DNA of 64,000 nt from an uncultured Ruminococcus sp. (GCF_947301925.1 NZ_CAMYUE010000001.1:62001-126000), one strand, 5' to 3'. Positions 54,429 to 63,887 are shown, counted from the first letter of the stretch. Translations and numbers: made by a program. The notes: generated from the letters alone by a model not told the origin.

Positions 54429-55019
54429 TTATTGTTCTCTATCCTCAAGTCTGTCCATAAGATGGTCGAACAGTCCCTTTCCCTCGTCCTTCCAGTCCAG
54501 ATCCACGTCCCTTGCGCTTTCTTTCCAGCGTGAGCCGTCTGGCAGGAGAGAGTAGGCTATATTGTGCTGCTGCCATTCGTTTGCCATATCCTCGGGAGTC
54601 CTGTACGCCTGCATATCGACAGTATGTATCGGGTGTATATCAGAGAGCGCCCTGCATATTATGAGGATATCGTCAGGCTCGGTTATCATGAATGAATCGG
54701 TTATATGCCAGTTATCGGTCTCGCATAATGCGTAAAACTCCCTGCCGTCGTAGCTGAAGGCGTAATTGGTGCCGCTGCCGTCGGTGTCGTGAAGACCGAT
54801 ATCCTCCGGGGAGGTCAGCAGAGAGTGCGTCACAGAGGCTGCTTCTTCCGCAGTATCGGAGGGAGCTTCCGCAGCAGATGCTGTTTCTTCGGGTGTTGAT
54901 ACGCCCTCTGTGCAAACAGCTGTTTCGGAACTCGTGCTGTAAGGCGTGACGGTGACATTATCGCAGCCTGATAAAGTCAATAGAAAGATCAGGGAAACAG
55001 CGGGAAAGAACTTCTTCAT
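54429..55019 (-). CDS. Lipoprotein of unknown function
   Basis: 196 residues from the ATG at 55019, chosen because a lipoprotein signal ending LTLSGC follows at once; upstream in-frame starts lack it. The mature protein has a Ser/Thr/Glu/Ala linker (to about 70) and a mixed alpha/beta domain with YAFSYDGREFYALCETDNWH and DILIICRALSDIHPI. I do not recognise the family. It follows the ThrE-like gene by 17 nt and probably shares its transcript. Confidence 0.78.
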   Translation of the reverse strand: MKKFFPAVSLIFLLTLSGCDNVTVTPYSTSSETAVCTEGVSTPEETASAAEAPSDTAEEAASVTHSLLTSPEDIGLHDTDGSGTNYAFSYDGREFYALCETDNWHITDSFMITEPDDILIICRALSDIHPIHTVDMQAYRTPEDMANEWQQHNIAYSLLPDGSRWKESARDVDLDWKDEGKGLFDHLMDRLEDREQ

Positions 55020-55036
55020 ATGTATCACCATATCTA

Positions 55037-56359
55037 TCAGCTGCTCTTGCGGAAATTCTTGTCGGTGAATATCCTTGCGAATATAAGTCCCAGTGGGAGG
55101 GCAGTTACTATTAATACGGCCTTTGTGAGCCACAGACCTCCTGTTGAGATATCATTGAGAGCTATATAGTATATTCCCTTGTACATGAACATTCCCGGAA
55201 CCATGATAACTATTGACGGTACAGTGAGAGTTATCCTCGGATAGCCTATCCATCTGTGAATGGCCGACGCCAGCAGGCCTGCCGTAAGAGCGCCGGTAAA
55301 GGCTGCAAGTCCCACATGGACATCTGCAAGGTCTATGAGCTCAAGTCGCAGGGTATTTGCTATCATGCCTATTAGACCTGCCGTGGCAGCCATTTTTCGT
55401 GTGCTGTTGAACATGAGCGAGAAGCCGTAGACTCCGCAGAAGCTGGTGACAAGAGTTATTATCAGGCGCAGCGTGGGATCAAGTTTGTAGGCTTCAAAGT
55501 CCTGGGGATGGAAATTGAATATGAGCGCCGTTACCCAGCCTGTTAGGGTCGCCACAGTTATGATCAGCAGGGCATAGGTTATCCTCTCTATACCCGAGCG
55601 CAGATCCAGCTTCGCAAGATCCATGCCGCCGGTTATCAGTGGGAATCCCGGGATTACAAAGAGCATTGAGCATATATATCCCGCCTGATGAACTTCGGAG
55701 ACGCCCAGGAGCAGCTCCGCCAGCTTGATGAACAGTACATAGGTGCAGCAGGCAGAGGCAACGCCGGCGGTTACGTTTGCAAAAAGGGTTATATGCTTTT
55801 CCAGCATTTTCCTGCGGACGAAGTTTCCTATGCCTGCGCCGAAAAAGGCACATATCATCTCAACGATACCGCCGCCGAGAAGAAAAGTGAAGGCGCAGCA
55901 GGCAAGAGCCGAAGCAAGTCCCAGGTTCCAGGCCTTGTAATTGCCCTTCATCGTCTGGAATTTATCCAGTATCATATGGAACTGCTGAACGGAGTATTTT
56001 CCCGCACGCTCGGCAAAGCCGTCAGCGAAGCTCTCCAGCTCGTTGAGTTTATCTGTGTTCACGCCCGTATTGTTGAGGGAGATGGCATTTGTATAGGTCT
56101 CTCCGCCGCCTACACAGGTATATTCTATGGAAAGCAGGCCTATATCCGCATTGCAGGTTATGCCAAGAGCACGCGCCAGCTTGTTCATGGACGCTCTTAC
56201 GCGCCATGCTGCCGTGCCTACAGACAGCATCATCAGACCTATCCTTCCCACAAGAGAAGCTTTCTCGCTGAGGGACGCATTTACAGCTGGCTCCGTGCTC
56301 TCGCTGTCAACTATCTCATGCCAGTTTATGGTCATATGCTGTTTTCTGAACTTACTCAT
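55037..56359 (-). CDS. ThrE-family threonine/serine exporter
   Basis: 440 residues joining the two halves of the family: an N-terminal DUF1212-like soluble plus membrane part (about 1-270, with PLITGGMDLAKLDLRSGIER as the typical signature) and a C-terminal DUF3815-like four-helix part. About ten membrane helices in all. It exports small amino acids by proton antiport in characterised members. Confidence 0.9.
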   Translation of the reverse strand: MSKFRKQHMTINWHEIVDSESTEPAVNASLSEKASLVGRIGLMMLSVGTAAWRVRASMNKLARALGITCNADIGLLSIEYTCVGGGETYTNAISLNNTGVNTDKLNELESFADGFAERAGKYSVQQFHMILDKFQTMKGNYKAWNLGLASALACCAFTFLLGGGIVEMICAFFGAGIGNFVRRKMLEKHITLFANVTAGVASACCTYVLFIKLAELLLGVSEVHQAGYICSMLFVIPGFPLITGGMDLAKLDLRSGIERITYALLIITVATLTGWVTALIFNFHPQDFEAYKLDPTLRLIITLVTSFCGVYGFSLMFNSTRKMAATAGLIGMIANTLRLELIDLADVHVGLAAFTGALTAGLLASAIHRWIGYPRITLTVPSIVIMVPGMFMYKGIYYIALNDISTGGLWLTKAVLIVTALPLGLIFARIFTDKNFRKSS

Positions 56360-56394
56360 AAAGTGCTCCTTTAAGATCGTTATTGTCAGAGTGT

Positions 56395-56423
56395 ATTATA
56401 CCACTTTTCGCAGTAAAATGCAA
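56395..56423 (-). promoter_or_regulatory. Promoter of the ThrE-like gene
   Basis: On the minus strand TTGCAT (56418-56423), 17-nt spacer, TATAAT (56395-56400). Confidence 0.82.
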
Positions 56424-56430
56424 CAAGCGA

Positions 56431-56457
56431 AAAAAAACGGAAGCAAAGCTTCCGTTT
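56431..56457 (-). terminator. Intrinsic terminator of the NarL-type two-component operon
   Basis: A 10-bp stem (56435-56444 with 56448-56457) around a 3-nt loop; the minus strand then reads a run of T. It partly overlaps the upstream edge of the ThrE promoter. Confidence 0.88.
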
Positions 56458-56461
56458 CCTG

Positions 56462-57088
56462 TCATATAAGGTTGTTTTTGATGGCGAATACAGCCAGCTG
56501 AGTTCTGTCCTTCAGCCCCAGCTTTTCAAGCAGCCTGGAAATACCGTTTCTTACGGTGCCCTCGGCAAGGAACAGCTTTGCAGCTATCTCTCTGTTATCG
56601 GCACCGTCGCATATCAGTCTGAGGAAGTCGATCTCACGCTCGGTAAGATCGAAGTTCTTTGCGTCCTGCTGCACGAAAACGTCCTTTTTGATGGAGCGGA
56701 ACACATTGTCGCAGAATACGTTTATGCCGCCTGCAACAGCCTTTATGGAGTTAATTATCTTGTCGTTGTCCATCTCCTTGAGTATATAGCCGTCCGCACC
56801 GCCTGCCATGGCCTTGTCGACAGTTTCCTTGTCGTCGAATGTAGTCAGCACCAGCACCTTTACATCGGGGAGAGTGTCCTTTATCTTTCTTGTGCCGTAT
56901 CCTCCGTCGTAGTCGGGCATACGCATATCCATGAGGACAACATCGGGTTTCAGCCTCACGCTCATTTCATAGGCTTCCTTTCCGTTGGAAGCCTCTCCCA
57001 CAACATTGAGCTCGCTGTCACCTGCAAGGACTGCCTTCAGTCCCGCACGGAGTATCTGAACATCGTCAGCTAAAATAATATTGATCAT
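56462..57088 (-). CDS. NarL/LuxR-family response regulator
   Basis: 208 residues. Receiver domain with D8-D9, phosphorylatable D54 (VLMDMRMPDYDG) and lysine in the YILKEM stretch; C-terminal LuxR helix-turn-helix with LTEREIDFLRLICDGADNRE and SRLLEKLGLKDRTQLA. It overlaps the kinase gene by 4 nt. The gene it regulates cannot be read; the terminator after it separates it from the ThrE gene. Confidence 0.95.
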   Translation of the reverse strand: MINIILADDVQILRAGLKAVLAGDSELNVVGEASNGKEAYEMSVRLKPDVVLMDMRMPDYDGGYGTRKIKDTLPDVKVLVLTTFDDKETVDKAMAGGADGYILKEMDNDKIINSIKAVAGGINVFCDNVFRSIKKDVFVQQDAKNFDLTEREIDFLRLICDGADNREIAAKLFLAEGTVRNGISRLLEKLGLKDRTQLAVFAIKNNLI

Positions 57089-58698
57089 GTCTGCACCTCT
57101 CTTAACGGTATTTTTATAATGGTGTTGAAGCCCTCTCCCTCAACTGACGTGAATCTTGCGGTACCGCCGATTGCTTCTGTCCTTTCGCGTATACCGCGGA
57201 GCCCGTTGTGCTCCTTTATATCCTGACAGCCCTTTCCGTTGTCGAGGATATACATTTCAAAGCGGTCGTCGAGGAATTTGAGGATAATGTCTATCCGCTT
57301 CGCGTCGGAATATCTCAGGGCGTTGGTAATAGTTTCGCGGCAGTTGTCGTATACGGTCTTTATGCAGAATCTGTACCTGTCGTCCTCTGTGCCCTGTATA
57401 CAAAGCTCTGTTTCAACGCCCCGGACGGCAGTCAGGACAGTCCGGACGGCTCTTGTGACCGAGGTCATGAACTCGTCGTCGCGGAGATTGTTTATAGTAC
57501 ACCTCAGCTGTGTGACGCCGCTTCGGGAAAGACCGTCTATCTCGGTGATATTGCCAAGCATATCATTTATATCGGGAGCTTCCTTCTCTGCTTCAAATTT
57601 CAGCATTCTTGCAAGGGAGCTTATCATCGTGAAGGTATGACCTGCGGAGTCGTGCATTTCCTGAGCTATGCGGTTGCGCTCCTGCTCGAGGCTGAGCTTC
57701 TTCTCGGCAGAGGCCAGCTCGTGGTATTCGGTGACGTTGCTTATGGTTATGATACTTGCCACCTTGTTGCCGTTGTTATTCTCGCAGCAGGACTGCTTCA
57801 GGCTGTAGTAATCGTTGCCGATCTTCACCTCCAGAGCTTTGAAATCGTCGGACAGGGTCTGTCCCGAGGCGTCAGAGAGAGACTTCATGAACTGCGGCAG
57901 GTCGGCGACTCCCGACATGAACGACACGGAATCCGCGTATATGTTCTTGTAGGATATATTGTTGTTGATATCGAATATTACCACTCCGCTGTTTATGTTG
58001 TTTATGGTATCGCGGATAGCGAGACTGTTGATATTGAGCAGTCCGTATCTTCCAAGAGCGATAATGATAAGCAGGCTTGAGAATCCGAAGAACAGGGGAG
58101 TGAGTGTAGCCTTTGATCTGAATATGCCTGCCAGTGAAAGGGTATTTATTCCCAGGGGGATAGCGGCTGACATGATAAGCAGTATGGACTGCTTTGTGAG
58201 CTGATCCGATCGTCTGGTATGCTTCAGGCATATAATGGTGATGCCTGCAATGATACATATGTAATATATCACCTGAAAGACATAGAACATGGGACCGTAG
58301 ACTACTCTTCCCGCTTCAAATACGGAATAATAGGTATTGTGCAGCGGATTTGACAGGGTGAGTATCAGTGCCGAGGCAGATATCAGCGGCGTAAACGTGA
58401 GTATCCTGCGAACACGGGGGCCCGCGTCGGAGTATTCGGCGGAAAGCATGAGCCACAGCGGGCCGAAGAAGCATATTCCCAGATTGCCGATAGAATAGCT
58501 TATCCAGTACTGCATCCTTGTGTAGGAGAACAGGATAAGAAGCTCCGAGATGACCCATATGACTATTGACACCTGACAGCTTATGAAAAGAAAGGTAAGT
58601 CTGTTTTTGTTTCCTCTGCGTATTACCCATGTCAGGGATACGATCATACCGCAGAGTCCGAGAGAGAGAAGGATCGCGGGGACTATAGTGCTGAGCAT
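57085..58698 (-). CDS. Sensor histidine kinase with 7TM N-terminal domain
   Basis: 537 residues. Seven or so membrane helices (1-220) match the histidine-kinase N-terminal 7TM domain, followed by a PAS-like region (about 232-325), then a HisKA_3 dimerisation helix with H349 (AQEMHDSAGHTF) and an HATPase domain (NALRYSDAKRIDI, DNGKGC, GLRGIRERTEAIGG). It partners with the NarL-type regulator. The signal is unknown. Confidence 0.94.
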   Translation of the reverse strand: MLSTIVPAILLSLGLCGMIVSLTWVIRRGNKNRLTFLFISCQVSIVIWVISELLILFSYTRMQYWISYSIGNLGICFFGPLWLMLSAEYSDAGPRVRRILTFTPLISASALILTLSNPLHNTYYSVFEAGRVVYGPMFYVFQVIYYICIIAGITIICLKHTRRSDQLTKQSILLIMSAAIPLGINTLSLAGIFRSKATLTPLFFGFSSLLIIIALGRYGLLNINSLAIRDTINNINSGVVIFDINNNISYKNIYADSVSFMSGVADLPQFMKSLSDASGQTLSDDFKALEVKIGNDYYSLKQSCCENNNGNKVASIITISNVTEYHELASAEKKLSLEQERNRIAQEMHDSAGHTFTMISSLARMLKFEAEKEAPDINDMLGNITEIDGLSRSGVTQLRCTINNLRDDEFMTSVTRAVRTVLTAVRGVETELCIQGTEDDRYRFCIKTVYDNCRETITNALRYSDAKRIDIILKFLDDRFEMYILDNGKGCQDIKEHNGLRGIRERTEAIGGTARFTSVEGEGFNTIIKIPLREVQT

Positions 58699-58745
58699 AT
58701 TACACCTCCTGCCGTTTTTGAGCGAATATTAGATCATTTACAAAC

Positions 58746-58774
58746 ATTATAACATATTTTATCAGATAAATCAA
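58746..58774 (-). promoter_or_regulatory. Promoter of the NarL-type two-component operon
   Basis: On the minus strand TTGATT (58769-58774), 17-nt spacer, TATAAT (58746-58751); AGGAGGTGTAAT then precedes the kinase start. Confidence 0.85.
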
Positions 58775-58804
58775 CGGCAAACGCCGCTTATTTTATACTT
58801 TGCG

Positions 58805-58833
58805 CAAAAACGCTCCGCAGAGCGCGGAGCGTT
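58805..58833 (-). terminator. Intrinsic terminator of the 815-residue membrane protein gene
   Basis: AACGCTCCGC at 58809-58818 pairs with 58824-58833 around a 5-nt loop; on the minus strand it reads into TTTTT. Confidence 0.87.
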
Positions 58834-58840
58834 ACAGGGA

Positions 58841-61288
58841 TCACCAGGTCCAGCCGCTGAATCTTTTTGCGATGGACGTGCGGAGAGTTTCGTTGTTTTT
58901 CTTGCAGTACTCGTTGACAGCTGCGAGAGCTATGAGCACCATGCCTGCGAAGAACAGATATATCCACCATCTGAGTGCCATGAGGTATTCTCTTGTGGCG
59001 AATACTGTAACAGTGAAAAGGCATACCGACGAAGCGATGAACCAGGTCTTTGATCTTTGCATTATTGAAGCTATGAGCACGAATATCATTACGGTCATTA
59101 CGAATATGGTGTTTGTGCCGTTGTCGAATATGACGGCGTCGAGAAGAAGTGAGACGAAGGACATAATATAGATGGCATTTGATGAGTATTTTGCAGCCTC
59201 CCTGAATTTACGCCATACAAGGCGGCATGAGAGACCTGTGAGTGCAAGAGTTGCAATGTTTATCTTGCTTACGATCTGCTTTGAATCGGGGATAAGGAAA
59301 GGCCTTGTCATAATTGCTATGGCAGCCAGGAAAGTGGTGAAGGTAAGGAGCATTGCTGCTGTTTTGGCTGAGGTGTTCTTCTTTACGAAGCAGCCGCAGT
59401 ATACAGCTGCCGACATAAGTGTGAAGAATACTGCGTCGCGGCTTGTTCCGAGCATAAGACCGATGGCCAGCCAGCCCGAGAGCAGCAAGGGATCGACAAT
59501 AAGCTTCTTTTCTGTCCTGATTATGATACCCTTGCCGTAAACAAGTCTGGAAACTGCCATATAGAAGCAGAGTATGCAGAACATGGTCAGGCACTTTATG
59601 AAGTCGTCGCAGGGATAATCAGTTATTGCCTCATACATGAGAATAATTGCAGTCAGAGCGGGGAGTACAGCTGTAACGTTAACGCGGAGCCTGTTTGATA
59701 CTGCGAAGTGCAGCAGACAAACAGCCATGGGAACAGCGTAGAGGCAGTGCATACATGAAACCACCATGAGAATAAGACCTGCGGCTGCAAGATCGGTGTA
59801 TACTGCTGCGAAAAGGTCCTGCGAGTACCATTTGCCGTCTGCTTTGGAGGATAGCCTGTCAAGTATGAAGGCTGAAACAACGAATATCAGGGCAAGTATG
59901 CACCAGCATACGAGATTGGTCTCGCCAATGGGAGTTGAAAGAAGGTCGCTTATCACCTGTGTGGAGAAACCGCAGGTGATCATGGGAAGAACAACGGCTG
60001 AGATACCTGCCGTCATGCGGACAGCTTTGCGCTTGCTGAAAATATAGGCTCCTATGACTGCCGACATCAGAATTGCTGAGGCCGTCTCGGGAACGAAAGC
60101 CTGCGAAGACGCAATGCAGAGGCAGGCTGCTGAAGCTGCTGCGGCGGTGACAAGGGTCACGCTCTCGGTGAGTATATGCTTTAATGAAGGAACATAGCGG
60201 TGGAGCAGGTAGAGTACAAATGAAGCTGCGAAGAATAGGAGGCAGCCTGATCTTTTTCCGCTGAGACTGTAGATGCTCATTGCTGCCATCAGTGCAAGGA
60301 GCAGGCTGACGATGGATTCGGCATATATGAGGGATTCCGTTTTCTTATAATGTCCGTAGAACAGAAGCTGAAAGAGAATGACCGAAATGGCGGAATATGC
60401 CTGTACCGTAGGATCGGGAAGCGCATAGAGAACGTATACCGATGCAAGTGTGCCGTATATTGTTGCGGCAACTGTGCCGACTATCTTTAAGGGAGTCTCA
60501 TACTTCTTTTTGTCAGCTGCCCTGAAAAGATAGAGTGCAGCGGTGATGACGGCCTGAAGCATAATGAGAGCGGGAACAGCTCCTTCAAATGTATCGCCGA
60601 TCTGGAAGGCTGTGAAGAATAACGACAGAGCCGATACGGAAAGAGCGGCGTACATAAGAGGAAGGCTCCTGTAGAGCTTTACGCCTGCGAAAAGCATTAT
60701 AGCTGCCAGGGCGGATGAAGCTGCAAGGAGGGCAAAAAGTCCGTCACCCGTGAATGAAAGCCAGCTTCCCATAAGGCTGTAGTAGCCTGCCGTAAGCAAA
60801 GCTGTGGACAGGAAGCCCGTACCCAGAACATAGAATGATACTGCTGTGCCCGAGAGCCTGAGGAATCTGCTGATGATAATGCTGAGTATGAATGATACCG
60901 CGGCGGCTGCGATGATTATGGCAACTCTGCCTGTATGCGATGTGTGTACCCAGCTGGCAACTCCGAATGCAATGCCCGAAAGGACCACAAATATAGTACC
61001 TATGAGGAAGAGCACATTGGAGACTGTCATGTCGTGCTTTGCGGATTTTGTTTTCTTCTCGGAGGCGGCAAATGGAGCCGCAGTATGTCTCTGAGGAGGA
61101 GTGGGCGGATAGGGACGTGTATATATGGGAGAAGGTCCGCTGTTGGGGATCCTTCCTATATACTGCGTCCTGTCTGAGTTGTTGTTTTTATCTGAGTGCC
61201 TGACGATGCCGATTATAATGAACGGCACCGCAAAGGGAATAACAATAAACAGTGCGATTATCATATTCAGTGTCAACATATCCATCAT
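58841..61288 (-). CDS. Very hydrophobic multi-pass membrane protein (DUF2157/DUF2339-like)
   Basis: 815 residues. One N-terminal helix (about 5-28), a Pro/Tyr/Arg-rich cytoplasmic linker (about 35-85), then some twenty hydrophobic helices with short loops up to about 795. The opening TVSNVLFLIGTIFVVLSGI recalls the DUF2157/DUF2339 families of large membrane proteins; no catalytic motif is visible. It is monocistronic with its own promoter and terminator. Function unknown. Confidence 0.82.
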   Translation of the reverse strand: MMDMLTLNMIIALFIVIPFAVPFIIIGIVRHSDKNNNSDRTQYIGRIPNSGPSPIYTRPYPPTPPQRHTAAPFAASEKKTKSAKHDMTVSNVLFLIGTIFVVLSGIAFGVASWVHTSHTGRVAIIIAAAAVSFILSIIISRFLRLSGTAVSFYVLGTGFLSTALLTAGYYSLMGSWLSFTGDGLFALLAASSALAAIMLFAGVKLYRSLPLMYAALSVSALSLFFTAFQIGDTFEGAVPALIMLQAVITAALYLFRAADKKKYETPLKIVGTVAATIYGTLASVYVLYALPDPTVQAYSAISVILFQLLFYGHYKKTESLIYAESIVSLLLALMAAMSIYSLSGKRSGCLLFFAASFVLYLLHRYVPSLKHILTESVTLVTAAAASAACLCIASSQAFVPETASAILMSAVIGAYIFSKRKAVRMTAGISAVVLPMITCGFSTQVISDLLSTPIGETNLVCWCILALIFVVSAFILDRLSSKADGKWYSQDLFAAVYTDLAAAGLILMVVSCMHCLYAVPMAVCLLHFAVSNRLRVNVTAVLPALTAIILMYEAITDYPCDDFIKCLTMFCILCFYMAVSRLVYGKGIIIRTEKKLIVDPLLLSGWLAIGLMLGTSRDAVFFTLMSAAVYCGCFVKKNTSAKTAAMLLTFTTFLAAIAIMTRPFLIPDSKQIVSKINIATLALTGLSCRLVWRKFREAAKYSSNAIYIMSFVSLLLDAVIFDNGTNTIFVMTVMIFVLIASIMQRSKTWFIASSVCLFTVTVFATREYLMALRWWIYLFFAGMVLIALAAVNEYCKKNNETLRTSIAKRFSGWTW

Positions 61289-61326
61289 CCTTTCCTGTGT
61301 GTCAACGCTGTTTCTGTTGTAACTAT

Positions 61327-61355
61327 ATCATAACATCTCCGCGGGATTTTTGTAA
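61327..61355 (-). promoter_or_regulatory. Promoter of the 815-residue membrane protein gene
   Basis: On the minus strand TTACAA (61350-61355), 17-nt spacer, TATGAT (61327-61332). Confidence 0.68.
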
Positions 61356-61435
61356 GGTGTATTTCGTCATTTTCTGAATGACAAATGTCACTGTTTTTAT
61401 AGCATGACAGGTAAAATGTACCTGTGCCAAAAGTA
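61356..61435. repeat. Dyad symmetries upstream of a promoter
   Basis: Two short inverted repeats lie in this AT-rich stretch: TGACA-AA-TGTCA at 61379-61390 and ACAGGTA-N5-TACCTGT at 61407-61425. The second ends 10 nt before a -35 box and may be an operator. Confidence 0.5.
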
Positions 61436-61464
61436 TTGAAAGAGCTGCCTGGTCGTGTTATAAT
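61436..61464 (+). promoter_or_regulatory. Promoter within the long intergenic region
   Basis: TTGAAA at 61436-61441, 17-nt spacer, TATAAT at 61459-61464. It drives a transcript beginning about 400 nt before the CapD-like gene. Confidence 0.75.
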
Positions 61465-61487
61465 ATAGGCAGTCGGAGGGGCAGATT

Positions 61488-61592
61488 TTGAAAACTTACA
61501 AATCGAATACAATATATGAACAAAACGTTAACACAGTGTGTTCATCGTCTTCTATAACGAACTGTATAATTCGATACGTTTTTTACTTGTGA
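61488..61592 (+). CDS. Possible 34-residue leader peptide (TTG start)
   Basis: A TTG at 61488 follows GTCGGAGGGGCAG at good spacing and opens a 34-codon frame, with a serine run (CSSSSITNC) and a hydrophobic end (IIRYVFYL). It lies about 24 nt after the -10 box at 61459. A 13-nt palindrome AACACAGTGTGTT (61530-61542) lies inside it. It could be a real small peptide, a leader, or chance; no homology is known to me. Confidence 0.3.
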   Translation: MKTYKSNTIYEQNVNTVCSSSSITNCIIRYVFYL

Positions 61593-61786
61593 TAAATTTG
61601 TGAAAAGGTAAAATCGTGCATATGCAGCTGATATATTAAGCTTTAGCTGTGCAATATGACGAAATTCAACGATGATTTTTATGGATTTCTTTTTTTGTAT
61701 TGCTTTTTTATGAAACGGAAAGTATAATGAAAGTATATAAGCGTAGATGCGGATTTATATATTTATAAAAAGTTTGATTAACTGTA
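61593..61786. other. AT-rich non-coding stretch
   Basis: No gene, clear terminator or recognised RNA is seen here; the composition is far more AT-rich than the genes around it. Confidence 0.5.
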
Positions 61787-61815
61787 TTGAACATTTTGTT
61801 ATATTTATATATTAT
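61787..61815 (+). promoter_or_regulatory. Proximal promoter of the CapD-like gene
   Basis: TTGAAC at 61787-61792, 17-nt spacer, TATTAT at 61810-61815, about 60 nt before the start codon. Confidence 0.72.
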
Positions 61816-61878
61816 CGGAAATACCTTTCTTACTTTTAGAGGCTGCATATTATGAAGCCGAATTGGAGGGAATACGTT

Positions 61879-63816
61879 ATGAAAGAGTTCTTCAGAAGTT
61901 TTAAATGCAGAAAGATAGTCCTTGCCGTTGCAGATGTATTCATTGTGTGTATTTCGGCACTGATCGCTAATTTTATTCTTTCCTTCTGGGGGAGAGAGCT
62001 TGATGCGGCACGGCTTATCGTTTCGGGAGCTGTCAGTTCCATATGCTGCATCGGCGGACTTCTCATAACAGGCGCTTACAGCAGGATGTGGAGATACTTC
62101 AACAGGCGGGATTATCTTACCTGTATTTACGGTTCTGTTGTTGGCATAGTTGTTTCCGCTTCAATAGTCTATATTATCGATAAGAGCTTTTATCCGCTTT
62201 ATACATTGCTGCATCTGTGTATAATGGCTGCGGGTGTATGCCTTTTCCGTTTCTTCTTCAAGACCGCGTTCATCACTCTTGTAAAGCCCAAGGCTGTCAA
62301 GGGCAAGCGCACAATGATGATTGGCGGCGGACAGGCCTGCAGGACTATCCTCAAGGAGATACACAATGCTCAGCATTCTCCTTATGCAGGGGACAAGCAG
62401 GTGACAGTATTCGATCCTGTCTGTATCATTGATGATGATATGGACAAGGTGGGCAGCAGTATCGACGGAGTTGAGATAGTCGGTACTACAGCAGAGATAT
62501 TCAGGTTCGTCAAGGAGAGAAGGATAGAGCAGATACTGTTTGCTATACCTTCGTGTCTCGATGACGAGAGAAAGCGTATACTTGATATCTGTGCCGATAC
62601 GAAGATACCCGTAAAGGTTGTACCCTTCATAGGCAATCTTGTTTTTGACGAGAAGAACAAGACCATTATCCATCAGATACGCGATATCAGAGTGGAGGAT
62701 CTTCTCGGACGCGAGCCCATAACCTTTGACAATGCCGATATCAGAAACTTTATCAGCGGTAAGGTTTGCATGGTCACAGGCGGCGGCGGAAGCATCGGTT
62801 CCGAGTTGGTGCGCCAGATAGCAAGGTATTCTCCCGAGAGAGTCATCATAGTGGATATATACGAGAATAACGCTTACGATATAGAGCAGGAGCTCAAAAT
62901 GGACTACGGCGACGACCTGAAGCTGGTAACTCTTATTGCCTCTGTAAGGGATTATTTCCGTATGAACCAGATATTCGACACATACAAGCCTGATGTTGTT
63001 TTCCATGCGGCTGCACATAAGCATGTTCCTCTTATGGAAGTATCGCCCATGGAGGCCGTCAAGAACAATATCATCGGCACCTTCAATGTTGCCACACTTG
63101 CACAGTTCCATGACGCCGAGAAATTCGTAATGATATCCACGGACAAGGCCGTTAATCCCACAAATGTCATGGGCGCTTCAAAGCGATGCTGCGAGATGAT
63201 AGTTCAGTATCTGGCACAGCAGCATGAGGGCAGGACAGAGTTCGTTACCACAAGGTTCGGCAATGTCCTCGGCTCGAACGGCTCAGTAATTCCGCTTTTC
63301 AAGAAGCAGATAGAGCAGGGAAGGCCTGTAACTGTTACACATCCTGATATAATCAGATACTTCATGACCATTCCCGAGGCTGTGAACCTCGTAATGGAGG
63401 CGGCTGCCATAGCACACGGCGGAGAGATCTTCGTCCTTGATATGGGCAAGCCCGTCAAGATAGTGACTCTTGCCGAGAATCTTATCCGTATGTACGGCAA
63501 GGAGCCCTATAAGGACGTTGAGATAAGATTCACAGGCCTGCGTCCCGGAGAGAAGATCAAGGAGGAGCTCCTTATGAATGAGGAAGGCCTCCAGAAGACT
63601 TCCAACAAGCTTATTTTCATCGGCAAGCAGATAGAGATCGACGAGTCCACATTTGCCTTCCGTCTCGACGCCCTCAGAAACGCTGCCCTTGAAAACAATG
63701 AAAAGGTCGCAGTGGACGCCCTGCACGCTATGGTGCCCACCTTCACAACTCCCGAGCAGTTCAACAGCGTTGAGCTCAGGAAGGAGATCATGGAGAAGGA
63801 AGTCGAGTCAGCGTAA
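61879..63816 (+). CDS. Membrane-bound nucleotide-sugar 4,6-dehydratase (CapD/PglF-like)
   Basis: 645 residues from the ATG at 61879, which has TTGGAGGGAATACG upstream; an ATG nine codons earlier is weaker. Four membrane helices (about 12-130), a CoA-binding-like Rossmann domain (about 143-250, MMIGGGQACR), then an extended SDR domain with TGGGGSIGSEL at 300-310, ISTDKAVNPTNVMGASK and RFGNVLGSNGSV. The lack of a YxxxK tyrosine (MGASK instead) is usual for this 4,6-dehydratase group. It begins UDP-sugar conversion for capsule, glycan or protein glycosylation. Confidence 0.94.
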   Translation: MKEFFRSFKCRKIVLAVADVFIVCISALIANFILSFWGRELDAARLIVSGAVSSICCIGGLLITGAYSRMWRYFNRRDYLTCIYGSVVGIVVSASIVYIIDKSFYPLYTLLHLCIMAAGVCLFRFFFKTAFITLVKPKAVKGKRTMMIGGGQACRTILKEIHNAQHSPYAGDKQVTVFDPVCIIDDDMDKVGSSIDGVEIVGTTAEIFRFVKERRIEQILFAIPSCLDDERKRILDICADTKIPVKVVPFIGNLVFDEKNKTIIHQIRDIRVEDLLGREPITFDNADIRNFISGKVCMVTGGGGSIGSELVRQIARYSPERVIIVDIYENNAYDIEQELKMDYGDDLKLVTLIASVRDYFRMNQIFDTYKPDVVFHAAAHKHVPLMEVSPMEAVKNNIIGTFNVATLAQFHDAEKFVMISTDKAVNPTNVMGASKRCCEMIVQYLAQQHEGRTEFVTTRFGNVLGSNGSVIPLFKKQIEQGRPVTVTHPDIIRYFMTIPEAVNLVMEAAAIAHGGEIFVLDMGKPVKIVTLAENLIRMYGKEPYKDVEIRFTGLRPGEKIKEELLMNEEGLQKTSNKLIFIGKQIEIDESTFAFRLDALRNAALENNEKVAVDALHAMVPTFTTPEQFNSVELRKEIMEKEVESA

Positions 63817-63850
63817 TTTCACCGGTTATATTCTTTTCAGAGGGTTTATG

Positions 63851-63887
63851 TACTGCCGTTCGCACAGTGGGCGGCAGTATTTTTTTG
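63851..63887 (+). terminator. Intrinsic terminator after the CapD-like gene
   Basis: TACTGCCG at 63851-63858 pairs with CGGCAGTA at 63872-63879 and is followed by a run of T (63880-63886). A second small hairpin (TTGCCG/CGGCAA, near 63885-63901) follows. Confidence 0.85.

Noticed and set aside
57208..58080. 290-codon plus-strand frame opposite the 7TM kinase
   Set aside because: The minus-strand frame has clear kinase motifs (H349, HATPase boxes) and a promoter; the plus-strand frame has neither.
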